Source: DAOSXA01 sp964526835 (GTDB lineage: Bacteria; Zixibacteria; MSB-5A5; GN15; FEB-12). From it: 64,000 nucleotides of DNA. The position numbers and the translations under genes are program-made. Within the stretch, counting starts at the first letter, position 1; every line of letters begins with the position of its first letter. The notes under the pieces are model-generated. The model was not told the DNA's origin, searched no databases, and saw nothing but the letters and a program-made list of their open reading frames with translations. Shown here in pieces: positions 39,297 through 47,807 of this stretch. The stretch spans positions 1-64,000 of the forward strand of contig CAZGMK010000002.1 of the NCBI GenBank assembly GCA_964526835.1, written 5' to 3'.

Positions 39297-41465
39297 TTGA
39301 TCGATAGAACCAATCGATATCGCCACCTGCCTCTGATCATCGCCGCAGTCGCGGTATTCGTACGTATCCTGTACCTGCTGGAAATTTCCAGTATGCCGGG
39401 CTTCGAGCATCCGATGGTGGACGAGAAATGGCACTGGGAATGGGCGGCATCGATTGTCAATGAGAGCTTCTTCGGCGACGGCGACTGGTTTCGCGCCCCC
39501 CTGTATCCGTATTTCCTCGCGCTCCTTCACTGGATCACCGGGGGGGCGGTCTTCTGGGCCAAGATACTGCAGGTCTTCCTTTGTGGAGTGACCGCGTGGT
39601 TCGTGTTCCGCCTGAGCGAGCACCTTTTCGGACACACGACCGCCATCGCCGCTGGGCTGATTTATTCATTCTACGGAACCCTGATCTTCTACGAATCCAT
39701 GTTTCTGATCCCGGTGCTCTTCGTGATGTTGCTGGTCTGGGGTATGTACCGAATGATTGTCTACCGAGACAGCCAGTCCTGGACTTCGTGGCCGGTCGTC
39801 GGTCTCATTTTCGGCCTGGCGGCCATCAGTCGACCGAACATCCTGCTGGCGGTTCCGTTCCTGCTGCTCTGGCTCATCATGAGACAAGGATCGAGCATGG
39901 GCTGGGGCAATCGATTGCGTCGCCCTCTGCTGGTATTGGCCGGTATAGTTATCTGCATCGCGCCGGTGACCATTCGCAACGCCGTAGTAACCGGAGAGTT
40001 CGTTCTCATCTCAACTCAAGGGGGCGTGAATCTGTATCTTGGAAACAACCCCGAGGCCGACGGGCTGACCATGATGATGCCCGAAGTCGACCTGAATGAG
40101 TCGGTGACCTGGCGACAGTTCACGAAGGTCACCCGGGCGGCGGCGGAGGAAGAAGCAGGCAGGCCCCTGACCGCCGGAGAGCAGTCGTCGTTCTGGACCG
40201 CCAAGGCTCTTCGCTTCATGGTTGAGAATCCGGGCGACTTCCTGTCTCTGCTCGGGCGCAAGACCGTCTTCCTGATCAGCGGCTTTGAGAATTCCGACAA
40301 CGCTGATTTGTACAATCACCGCGAGTACTCGAAGGTCTATGGTGTTCTGCTCTGGAAAGGCGGCTTGTTCTTCCCGTTCGGGGTCCTGCTGCCGGTTGCT
40401 CTGATGGGGGCTTGGGTGCTGCGACGGCGGTGGCGCGACCTGCTTCCGATCTACATTCTCCTTGTCGCCTATGTCCCTTCAATCGTGCTGTTTCTGGTTA
40501 CAGCCAGACACCGCCTTCCGTTGGCGCCGTTTCTCATCATCCTGGCGGCCGGCGGCGTGACAGCTCTGGTCAGCCGCTGGAGAACCATCGCCCCCCGGGA
40601 TCGGATCATCGCCCTGGTGGTCCTGCTCGTTTCACTGCTCGTCTGCAACCAGACCTGGTTCGGGCAGGAGAGCGTACGGGGCCTGTTCCAGACCCATTTC
40701 AACACCGGAATACAATACGAGAGGGAAGGTAAGCTGGAACAGGCCGAGGCTGAGTACCTGGCGGCCGATGCCGCTTTCCCGGCTTCGGCCACCCTGCTGA
40801 ATAACCTGGCCTACGTGCAATATCAACTGGGCAAAACCGAGGAAGCAGAGCGCAGCTACCGTCGCTCCTTGAACCTCGACCCGGATTTTCCACCGGCACT
40901 GAATAACTTCGGTCTGCTAATGCGAGACCAGGGCGATGTCGACAGCGCCATTGTTCTTTTCCGCAAGGCGGCGGAAGGATTCGATCCGGACGTTGCTTCC
41001 GATCGAGACGTCGGCCGGGCCTGGCTGAATCTGGCCGATGCGTTCGACCGCCTGGCCTTGCTCGATTCCACCGCAGCCGCCTACGCTATGGCGATGAAGG
41101 CAGCGCCCGACTGGTCGCGCCCCTATGCACAGGCTGCGGCCTTCTATGCCAGGCATCAGGGCTACCGCAGAGCCGACTCGCTCTTCATCGAAGCGGCAGA
41201 CCGCGGCGATCTGACCGCGGCCGATGCCTTCAACTGGGGATTGGCCCTCATTCAGGGGGGAAGGCCCCATCACGGGCGAGGCCTGATGCATCGCGCGTTG
41301 AACATGAATCCGGACCTGTTCGAGGCTTATTACTGCATCGCCCTGGCTCATCTCGAGGAGGGGGCGCCGCGCGACTCGATTCTCTATTATCTGGACAAAG
41401 CCCTGGCGACTAATCCGGATTTTGAGCCGGCCAAGCAGTTGTATGAGCAGGTCCTCTCCGATTGA
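39297..41465 (+). CDS. GT39-like membrane glycosyltransferase with C-terminal TPRs
   Basis: 722 residues with a TTG start and AGGAG upstream. The N-terminal GT-C region (about 1-455) has 9-11 membrane helices. It contains the early periplasmic acidic motif VDEKWHWEW, typical of dolichyl/polyprenyl-phosphate-sugar-dependent mannosyl or arabinosyl transferases, plus FRAPLYPYF. The rest is a TPR array (TGIQYEREGKLEQAEAEYL, NNLAYVQYQLGKTEEAERSY, NNFGLLMRDQGDVDSAIVLF and three or four more). A role in protein O-glycosylation or surface glycan building is inferred; the substrate is unknown. Confidence 0.85.
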   Translation: MIDRTNRYRHLPLIIAAVAVFVRILYLLEISSMPGFEHPMVDEKWHWEWAASIVNESFFGDGDWFRAPLYPYFLALLHWITGGAVFWAKILQVFLCGVTAWFVFRLSEHLFGHTTAIAAGLIYSFYGTLIFYESMFLIPVLFVMLLVWGMYRMIVYRDSQSWTSWPVVGLIFGLAAISRPNILLAVPFLLLWLIMRQGSSMGWGNRLRRPLLVLAGIVICIAPVTIRNAVVTGEFVLISTQGGVNLYLGNNPEADGLTMMMPEVDLNESVTWRQFTKVTRAAAEEEAGRPLTAGEQSSFWTAKALRFMVENPGDFLSLLGRKTVFLISGFENSDNADLYNHREYSKVYGVLLWKGGLFFPFGVLLPVALMGAWVLRRRWRDLLPIYILLVAYVPSIVLFLVTARHRLPLAPFLIILAAGGVTALVSRWRTIAPRDRIIALVVLLVSLLVCNQTWFGQESVRGLFQTHFNTGIQYEREGKLEQAEAEYLAADAAFPASATLLNNLAYVQYQLGKTEEAERSYRRSLNLDPDFPPALNNFGLLMRDQGDVDSAIVLFRKAAEGFDPDVASDRDVGRAWLNLADAFDRLALLDSTAAAYAMAMKAAPDWSRPYAQAAAFYARHQGYRRADSLFIEAADRGDLTAADAFNWGLALIQGGRPHHGRGLMHRALNMNPDLFEAYYCIALAHLEEGAPRDSILYYLDKALATNPDFEPAKQLYEQVLSD

Positions 41466-41565
41466 CGCCGGGCCGATTCGGCCGTGTCCCGAGGTTGTCG
41501 GATTGCCGCGGCGCGCGAGCATCGACCTTATCAATACGGATCCACCGGGTATCTGCGACAGCCGG

Positions 41566-42564
41566 CTAGTACTTGCTGCGGCGCTCGATCATGTAGTTGC
41601 TGCCCTCTTTGACCTTGGTCGCTTTCTTCAGGTCGGCCAGCATCTTCGACATCTCACCGACATGATCGAACTCGCCGTTGCGGTTGATCAGTACGGCAAT
41701 CGAGATGGTCAGAAGCCGAAATCGTTCGAGCTCATCGCGGCGGTTGTAGCTTTCGATTACACCTCGTTCGCGATCCACTTCGTCATACTGATAGGGTATC
41801 AGGGCGTCGAACGCCTTGATTACCTCTGCGCAGGCACGATCAACCAGTTCGCGCGGCATTATGAAGATGAAGTCGTCGCCCGCAATGTGCCCGACGAATC
41901 CCTCAGGACACAGATCGAAAACGACATCCTTGACAATTCGGGCGGTCAGTTGGATTACCTTGTCGCCCCGGTAGTATCCATAATAGTCGTTGAAGGCCTT
42001 GAAATTATCCAGGTCCGCATAGGCCACGGCGAAGTCGGCCTGCAAGCGCAGCAGTCGCCCCGTCTCGCGTTCTATAATCGCCGGACCGGGCAGGTGGGTC
42101 GATGGGTTAACCGCCAGGTCCCGACGGTTCCGATCCATGACCCGCCCAATTCGCACCCGAACCAGGCGCCCTCGCCATTCCCCGTAGATGAAATCCTCCA
42201 CCCCGCTTTCGTAGGCGGCGACCAGGTCGTTGTAATCCGGGTCCGGATGGTATAGGATCACAGGTATGATCGACAGGAAGACATTGCGCTTGACGGCCTG
42301 GAGTATCTCGATGTCGCGCATCATGTCGCCGCTGCTGGCTATCATTATGACGTCGACGGGATATCGCTGGCAGATCCGCATCAGGGTGCGGAAATCCTCG
42401 AAGAAGTGCAGGTACAGGTTGCGGTCGCGGTAGTATTGCTGCAGGTGGAAATCGAGATTGACGCCATCCTGTTTCAGCGCAAAATGGCTGAGTGGCCGCC
42501 TGCGACGGTCATTCGCTGTCGGCTTTGGCCAGTTCTCGAGGATGGTATTTTCGGTGTTCGGCAA
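41566..42564 (-). CDS. GGDEF-domain protein with degenerate active site
   Basis: 332 residues from a TTG that overlaps the end of xerD by 56 bases; another start cannot be excluded. A receiver-like N-terminal half (about 60-145: VDVIMIASSGDMM, VILYHPDPDYNDLVAAYESG) lacks a convincing phospho-acceptor. The GGDEF domain (about 160-325) has VAYADLDNFKAFNDYYGYYRGD, the usual substrate/metal region, but the signature reads AGDDF in HIAGDDFIFIM instead of GGDEF. Members bind GTP and make c-di-GMP when intact. This one may be weak, inactive or a binding sensor. Confidence 0.8.
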   Translation of the reverse strand: MPNTENTILENWPKPTANDRRRRPLSHFALKQDGVNLDFHLQQYYRDRNLYLHFFEDFRTLMRICQRYPVDVIMIASSGDMMRDIEILQAVKRNVFLSIIPVILYHPDPDYNDLVAAYESGVEDFIYGEWRGRLVRVRIGRVMDRNRRDLAVNPSTHLPGPAIIERETGRLLRLQADFAVAYADLDNFKAFNDYYGYYRGDKVIQLTARIVKDVVFDLCPEGFVGHIAGDDFIFIMPRELVDRACAEVIKAFDALIPYQYDEVDRERGVIESYNRRDELERFRLLTISIAVLINRNGEFDHVGEMSKMLADLKKATKVKEGSNYMIERRSKY

Positions 42565-43408
42565 TTATATAATCCCGGTCGACCTTGGTATATACCTGTG
42601 TTGTAGATATATCGGCATGACCGAGCATTTCTTGCACTACACGAAGATCCGCCCCCCCGGCCAACATATGGGTCGCGAAGGAATGCCGGAAGGTATGGGG
42701 CGAGACCGACTTGGCTATCCCCGCCCGAAGCACCGCCGCCTTGATCAGCTTCCACAAGTTGACTCGTGAAAACGGCTTGCCCTTCCGGTTGGGGAAGACC
42801 AGCGGGCTGTCCGCGCCTGTACCCCAGCGGGACGTGTCCAGTTGCAGCAGAGCTCGTCTGGCGAAATCGCCCAGCGGGGTGAGCCGTTGTTTATTCCCTT
42901 TGCCGCGAACGCGAACAAAGCCGGCCTCCATCTCGATATCCGACCAACGCAGATGAATCAACTCCGATATGCGTAGTCCGCAGCCGTAGAGAAGCTCCAG
43001 TATCGCCCTGTCCCTCATCCCGTTACGCGACTTCAGGTCAACCGATTCGATAATCCGCGCCACCTCCTCAACGGTCAGGTAGCTGGGGTGATAGTGGGCG
43101 ATCTTCGGGGCGCTTAAGGCGGTCAGAGACCGCTCGGGCAACTCACCCCTCCGCACCAGATACTGCAGAAACTGGCGAACAGAAGATAGTTTGCGGGCGA
43201 TGGTTGCGGGTTTCAATCCCTGGCGGGAGAGACAGGCAAGAAACTCATTAAGATGGCGTCGTCCGATATCGCCGACCGAGCCCACCGACGCCAGGGCGGC
43301 GAACTGCTCCAGGTCGCGACGGTAAGCGCTGAGGGTGTTCTCCGAGAGCCCCCGCTCCAGCTTCAGGTATGACAGATAGTCCTCGGTCGCCGGAGTCAGT
43401 TCCTTCAC
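42509..43408 (-). CDS. xerD: XerC/XerD-family site-specific tyrosine recombinase
   Basis: 299 residues, the standard length. N-terminal SAM-like DNA-binding domain (about 8-90: LKLERGLSENTLSAYRRDL). The catalytic domain carries Arg in GCGLRISEL, Lys in GKGNKQR, HTFRHSFATHML, the GHADISTTQVY tyrosine and nearby residues. It resolves chromosome dimers at dif with its partner. A second Xer gene is not visible in the window. It begins four bases after the comF gene. Confidence 0.93.
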   Translation of the reverse strand: MKELTPATEDYLSYLKLERGLSENTLSAYRRDLEQFAALASVGSVGDIGRRHLNEFLACLSRQGLKPATIARKLSSVRQFLQYLVRRGELPERSLTALSAPKIAHYHPSYLTVEEVARIIESVDLKSRNGMRDRAILELLYGCGLRISELIHLRWSDIEMEAGFVRVRGKGNKQRLTPLGDFARRALLQLDTSRWGTGADSPLVFPNRKGKPFSRVNLWKLIKAAVLRAGIAKSVSPHTFRHSFATHMLAGGADLRVVQEMLGHADISTTQVYTKVDRDYIIAEHRKYHPRELAKADSE

Positions 43409-43412
43409 CGGT

Positions 43413-44123
43413 CTAACCTCCGTATGCTATTGCGACGGCGCCTACTACCTTGTACCCGTTTTCCTGGAGGACTTTCCGGGCTTCGGCAACAGTGCTGCCG
43501 CTGGTAATGACATCATCGACCAACAGGACATTCTCCCCTGCGCCCGGCGCCTCGCACTTGAAGACTCCCTTGACGTTGTTGGCGCGCTTGTCCCGACTCA
43601 TGCGACTCTGAGGACGCCGACGACGCGCCCGTCGCAACCTGTCTTCGGCCATCGGAACACCAAGCTCGCCGGTCAGCTCTCGAGCCAGCAGGGCCGCCTG
43701 ATTGTAGCCCCGCCGGTTCTCGCGGCTGGGATGCAGGGGTACGGGTATTATGAGATCAGGCTCGAGAGATTCCAGGCGCGATCGATACCTATCGTCCAGG
43801 AGCCGTCCGAATACTCTCGCGACGCGGCTGATACCGCGGAACTTGAACTGAATTACGATCTGATTGAGGGGATCCTCATAGTGGCCGTAGACATACATCG
43901 GCAAACCCTCGTCGCCGCAGATTGGGCAATGGTCGACCTGCGGAAGGCTCTGCAAGCAGGCCAGGCAAATGGGATGGCCGATCGTGTCAATCCGGTCCCG
44001 GCAAGTCGCACAGATCGGTCTTAGCCGATCCTCGTATTCGCCGCAACCCAGACATAGGGGCGGGAAGACGAAGTCGACCAACGGACGCATCCATGACAGG
44101 GATATCAGGCCGGACGATTCCAT
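43413..44123 (-). CDS. comF: ComF-family phosphoribosyltransferase-like protein
   Basis: 236 residues. N-terminal zinc-binding Cys pairs (FPPLCLGCGEYED, CATCRD, CLACLQS and CPICGDE) precede a PRTase fold with the PRPP loop VLLVDDVITSGSTVAEAR. ComF proteins are cytoplasmic and contribute to DNA uptake in naturally competent bacteria. The gene is transcribed into xerD, with a 4-base gap between stop and start. ComEC is encoded about 24 kb away. Confidence 0.9.
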   Translation of the reverse strand: MESSGLISLSWMRPLVDFVFPPLCLGCGEYEDRLRPICATCRDRIDTIGHPICLACLQSLPQVDHCPICGDEGLPMYVYGHYEDPLNQIVIQFKFRGISRVARVFGRLLDDRYRSRLESLEPDLIIPVPLHPSRENRRGYNQAALLARELTGELGVPMAEDRLRRARRRRPQSRMSRDKRANNVKGVFKCEAPGAGENVLLVDDVITSGSTVAEARKVLQENGYKVVGAVAIAYGG

Positions 44124-44168
44124 TTGATAAGAATATGCACGCGCGGTAGCCCGACAACAACGAAAAAA

Positions 44169-45215
44169 CTAGCTTAGGAGCCGTCGGCCCAGTCGTCGCA
44201 AGGAGTAGCCGACAATCAGCAAGCCGGCCAGAGCGGCAGCGAGCACCTCGAAAGTACTGCCTCCGCCGTCCTCGTCCGTGACGCCCGAGGCATAGTCCGG
44301 CATAATTCCGAGGCCGGTGTAGACCTGATCCAGGGCCAACCCACAGAGCACAGAGACAACCACAATCACCAGCAGATAGCGGACCAGCGCCGCCGGTCGG
44401 AGCATGCGCGATACCACGGCCAGCGAGGCCAGGTTGGTGGCCGGGCCAACCATCAAGAGCACCAGCGCCGCCCCCGGGGGGAAACCGGCCAGAACCATCG
44501 CAGCCGCCAGGGGAGTCGACGATGTGGCGCATATGTACAGCGGCAGACCAATCACAACAGCCCCCAGGTAGGCTCCCCATCCGTGGCTGAAGAAACCCGG
44601 CAGACCGGCATCGGGGCCGGCCCACAGGGCCGCCACCAAACCGGCCAACAGGTAGCCGGCAAGCAGGTATAGCGAGAGATCGGCGATCAGATCCGTGAAA
44701 GCGTATGTCACTCCCGACCAGAGGCGGGTGGGCAAGGATATCTGCTCAACTTCAGTGGGTGGATCGGACGGGCAACAGCCATCGTTGCTAACCGGTTTCG
44801 TCGTGCCCAAATCGATCGCCACCGGCTTATCAGCGGCTTCGCCCCTGTCCACAGCAGTCTGCCACAGACCGGCCGTGATGGCTGTAACAAAAGCAACGAC
44901 GGGGCGGGCAACGGTCATGACCGGGTCCATCAGCGACCAGGTCAAAGCGATCGAGTCCACCCCCGATTCCGGCGTTGACACCAGGAATGACACCGTCCCG
45001 CCGCGGCTCACGCCGGCTTTCCTCAGCTCCCAGGCCACCGGGACGACCGAGCAGGAGCAGAGCGGCAGCGGTATCCCGACCAATGCAGCCTTGAAGACCG
45101 TACTGATTTTCGCACCCGACAGATGGCGCTGGATCGTTTGTTCATTGAGGACCAGCCGGACCAGCCCCGCCAGTACGAGACCGAGCAGCAACAGGGTCGC
45201 TGAATCGACGAGCAT
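44169..45215 (-). CDS. SO_0444-like permease (DUF318 family)
   Basis: 348 residues from the ATG. Two bundles of membrane helices each contain the family motif region (GIPLPLCSCSVVPVAWELRKAG in the first, GLPLYICATSSTPLAAAMVLAG in the second), separated by a Cys pair (DGCCPSDPP). Relatives include ArsP and SO_0444-type metal efflux permeases. The frame stays open back to the end of the upstream TPR gene with plausible extra residues (HLLTDWAQATWAM). No normal start codon lies there, so the true N-terminus may be longer. Substrate unknown. Confidence 0.78.
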   Translation of the reverse strand: MLVDSATLLLLGLVLAGLVRLVLNEQTIQRHLSGAKISTVFKAALVGIPLPLCSCSVVPVAWELRKAGVSRGGTVSFLVSTPESGVDSIALTWSLMDPVMTVARPVVAFVTAITAGLWQTAVDRGEAADKPVAIDLGTTKPVSNDGCCPSDPPTEVEQISLPTRLWSGVTYAFTDLIADLSLYLLAGYLLAGLVAALWAGPDAGLPGFFSHGWGAYLGAVVIGLPLYICATSSTPLAAAMVLAGFPPGAALVLLMVGPATNLASLAVVSRMLRPAALVRYLLVIVVVSVLCGLALDQVYTGLGIMPDYASGVTDEDGGGSTFEVLAAALAGLLIVGYSLRRLGRRLLS

Positions 45216-45265
45216 CGCCCACGTAGCCTGGGCCCAATCTGTCAGTAGATGGCTTAGGACGGGTA

Positions 45266-45817
45266 TCAGCTCCCTATCTGCTCCAGCAGCGATCGCGCCT
45301 GCGCCGCCGCCGGACCTCCGGGGTCTACCTCAAGGTACCGCCGGAAGTAATGTTGGGCCGAGTCCATTCGCTGCTGATCGTAATACACGATTCCCAGGTT
45401 GAAGATGGCGATTCCGTGCCCGGGATGCTCATCCACGACCGAGCGGAACTCCTCAATGGCCCGGAGCGGCAGACCCATGGCATGGAGACAGGCGCCGTAA
45501 TCCACGCGCACATCCGGTTCGTGCCGGATGTCCAGGGCGCGACGATACAGCTCGGCCGCGACGGCATACTGACCCTGATCCATGAACTGATTCCCCTGCT
45601 GGACCAGAGTACCGAAGTCCTGCGGCAGTTCCTCCAGCATGCGCATGGCCGCATCCATCGAGCCGACAGGTTCATCGAGCGCCGCAGGGGACGTATGGCT
45701 CGTGTCCGGTCCGGCATTCGGCGTGCGTACCGCCATATAGCCGCCCAAGGCCAGCACTACTACCGCGACCAGAATGAACACGTCCCGTCTTGTATGATCG
45801 ACTTCCTTCATCTTCAT
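45266..45817 (-). CDS. Membrane-anchored TPR protein
   Basis: 183 residues. One N-terminal membrane helix (VFILVAVVVLALGGYMAV, about 13-30) and a periplasmic or cytoplasmic TPR domain with three repeats (FGTLVQQGNQFMDQGQYAVA, YGACLHAMGLPLRAIEEF, FNLGIVYYDQQRMDSAQHYF). It is likely a scaffold. The ATG at 45811 is an equally good start because AGGA precedes it. It is followed by the permease gene at 50 bases. Function is otherwise unknown. Confidence 0.72.
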   Translation of the reverse strand: MKMKEVDHTRRDVFILVAVVVLALGGYMAVRTPNAGPDTSHTSPAALDEPVGSMDAAMRMLEELPQDFGTLVQQGNQFMDQGQYAVAAELYRRALDIRHEPDVRVDYGACLHAMGLPLRAIEEFRSVVDEHPGHGIAIFNLGIVYYDQQRMDSAQHYFRRYLEVDPGGPAAAQARSLLEQIGS

Positions 45818-45912
45818 CCTATATTAGAGTACGTCGGCAACATGGATGTTCCCGGTATAAATTACCTGCAGTCGTCTCAACCCGCTCGCCGATCGGCAGG
45901 CCGCCAAAAGGG

Positions 45913-45941
45913 TTGCAGCCACGTCGCTGACAATGTACTAT
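45913..45941 (+). promoter_or_regulatory. Probable sigma-70 promoter of the second M28 peptidase
   Basis: TTGCAG (45913-45918), a 17-base spacer and TACTAT (45936-45941), about 60 bases before the TTG start. Confidence 0.45.
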
Positions 45942-46003
45942 ATTCGAGCCGTAACATTTCCGGGAATGAAAGCAACCCGAGGCCGTTTGACAAGGAGAGT
46001 TAC

Positions 46004-47722
46004 TTGAAGCCTGCAATGCTTGGCATCTGCCTGATGGCTGTGGCTGCGACAGCAACAGTCGACGCATATGAGATTACCGCTGATTCGATTCGCCGACATA
46101 TAGAGGTCATTGCCCATGATTCCATTGAAGGCCGCGAGGTCGGCACTGAGGGAGAGTGGAAGGCCGCTCGCTATTTGATCGATGTCTTCCGGCGCGCCGG
46201 CCTGACTCCGAAAGGCGACAGCATCGCCGATGACGGGGGAGCAACATACCTGCAGCCTTTCGAATTCACCAAGGCGATTGACCTCGGAGAGGATAACCGC
46301 CTGTCCATCAGGGGAGTTGAGCTCGAGCTCCACGAGGAGTTTCTGCCGCTGCATCAGTCGGCCAGTACCGAATTCGAATTCGACACGGTGATATACGCCG
46401 GCTACGGGATCACTACCGATAGCGTCGACGGCGTGTACGACGATTATGCCGGCCTTGATGTCGACGGGAAAGCTGTGATAGTGAAGCGCTTCTCTCCCCC
46501 GGATTCGGCCTATCCCGATGTCAAGTTCCAGCGCTACGCCTTCGCGACCTACAAGATCAACGAGGCTGTCCGCCGAGGCGCGACCGGCGTCTTCCTGGTC
46601 ACGCCGATGACCGACGATGACACGCTGGCTTCGGCCGGGCCTACCCGGGTTACACCCAAGGATGTACCCGTCATATTCATGCGCCGGAAAGGACTGGAGC
46701 GGCTGGGAATCGATCCTTATCACCCGACCCTGGGGCATGTTCAAGGCCGGACGCAGCTAATTACGACACCTGATACCGGTTACAATGTAATCAGCTTCCT
46801 GCCCGGCCGTAGTGACACGACGGTCGTCGTCGGGGCCCACTACGACCACCTGGGCTGGGGAGGCCCGGGTTCGCGCTATCGAGGAGAGACACCGATGGTC
46901 CACAACGGCGCCGACGATAATGGCTCCGGCACGGCGGTGATGCTCGAACTGACAAGATACTTCTCAGGCAAGGCGCAGCCGCCCCGTTATTCGATGCTCT
47001 TTGTGGGCTTCTCGGGCGAGGAACACGGGATACTCGGCTCAAGCTACTACGCCCGCAATATGACTGTCGACCCCGAGAAGGTACGAATGATGGTCAATCT
47101 CGACATGGTGGGACGCCTCAAGGACCAGGAGGGGCTGGTTGTGTTCGGTACCGGCACAGCCGCTGAGTTCAAGGAGTACTTCGATACCCTCACCGTCGAC
47201 CGATTCAATCTGATCCACAAGGAATCGGGGATCGGCGCCTCCGACCATACCGCCTTCTATGCCCGGAACATTCCCGTATTGTTCTTCTTCACCGGCGCCC
47301 ATCAGGATTACCACACGCCGTCGGACGACGTACATCTGATCGACTTCGAGGGTACCGCCGATGTAGCGGCTTTCGTCGCCGAGACCATCGAGTATTTCAA
47401 CGGCGTCGCCGGGCCGCTGGAGTTCCAGCGAACCAAGTCGGAGGGCGGCCGTCACAGCCAGCGCTTCTCAGTAACACTGGGCGTGATGCCGGACTTCATC
47501 ACCGAAGTGAAAGGACTTCGAATCGACGCCGTTTCGCCGGAGCGTCCTGGTGAAAGAGCCGGTCTGCAGCAGGGAGATGTAATCATCAGGATGGGCCAGA
47601 ACGAAGTGAGCGACATCTATGACTACATGACGGCCCTGGGGAGCTACCGCAAGGGTGACACGACGAACGTGGTGGTGCAGCGGGATTCCGATACGCTTTC
47701 GCTGGAGGTAATTTTCGAGTAG
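46004..47722 (+). CDS. Secreted M28-family metallopeptidase with PA and PDZ domains
   Basis: 572 residues from a TTG with AAGGAG six bases upstream; the frame is open 218 codons further back but that part is antisense to the TPR gene and has no family features. A signal peptide occupies about 1-19 (MLGICLMAVAATATVDA). A PA-like insertion is followed by the M28 core with GAHYDHLGW, NGADDNGSGTAV, FSGEEHGILGS, NLDMVGRL and HTPSDD, all metal or catalytic positions being conserved. A C-terminal PDZ domain (VSPERPGERAGLQQGDVIIR) is present. It probably degrades extracytoplasmic peptides. Confidence 0.92.
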   Translation: MKPAMLGICLMAVAATATVDAYEITADSIRRHIEVIAHDSIEGREVGTEGEWKAARYLIDVFRRAGLTPKGDSIADDGGATYLQPFEFTKAIDLGEDNRLSIRGVELELHEEFLPLHQSASTEFEFDTVIYAGYGITTDSVDGVYDDYAGLDVDGKAVIVKRFSPPDSAYPDVKFQRYAFATYKINEAVRRGATGVFLVTPMTDDDTLASAGPTRVTPKDVPVIFMRRKGLERLGIDPYHPTLGHVQGRTQLITTPDTGYNVISFLPGRSDTTVVVGAHYDHLGWGGPGSRYRGETPMVHNGADDNGSGTAVMLELTRYFSGKAQPPRYSMLFVGFSGEEHGILGSSYYARNMTVDPEKVRMMVNLDMVGRLKDQEGLVVFGTGTAAEFKEYFDTLTVDRFNLIHKESGIGASDHTAFYARNIPVLFFFTGAHQDYHTPSDDVHLIDFEGTADVAAFVAETIEYFNGVAGPLEFQRTKSEGGRHSQRFSVTLGVMPDFITEVKGLRIDAVSPERPGERAGLQQGDVIIRMGQNEVSDIYDYMTALGSYRKGDTTNVVVQRDSDTLSLEVIFE

Positions 47723-47807
47723 GCCCGCTGTCAGGGTTTTGTCTTCACCGAGCGCTGCCGGCCCGGACGATTCACCGTGTCGTCTGCCGCCTTCGAGTCG
47801 GAGCCGA

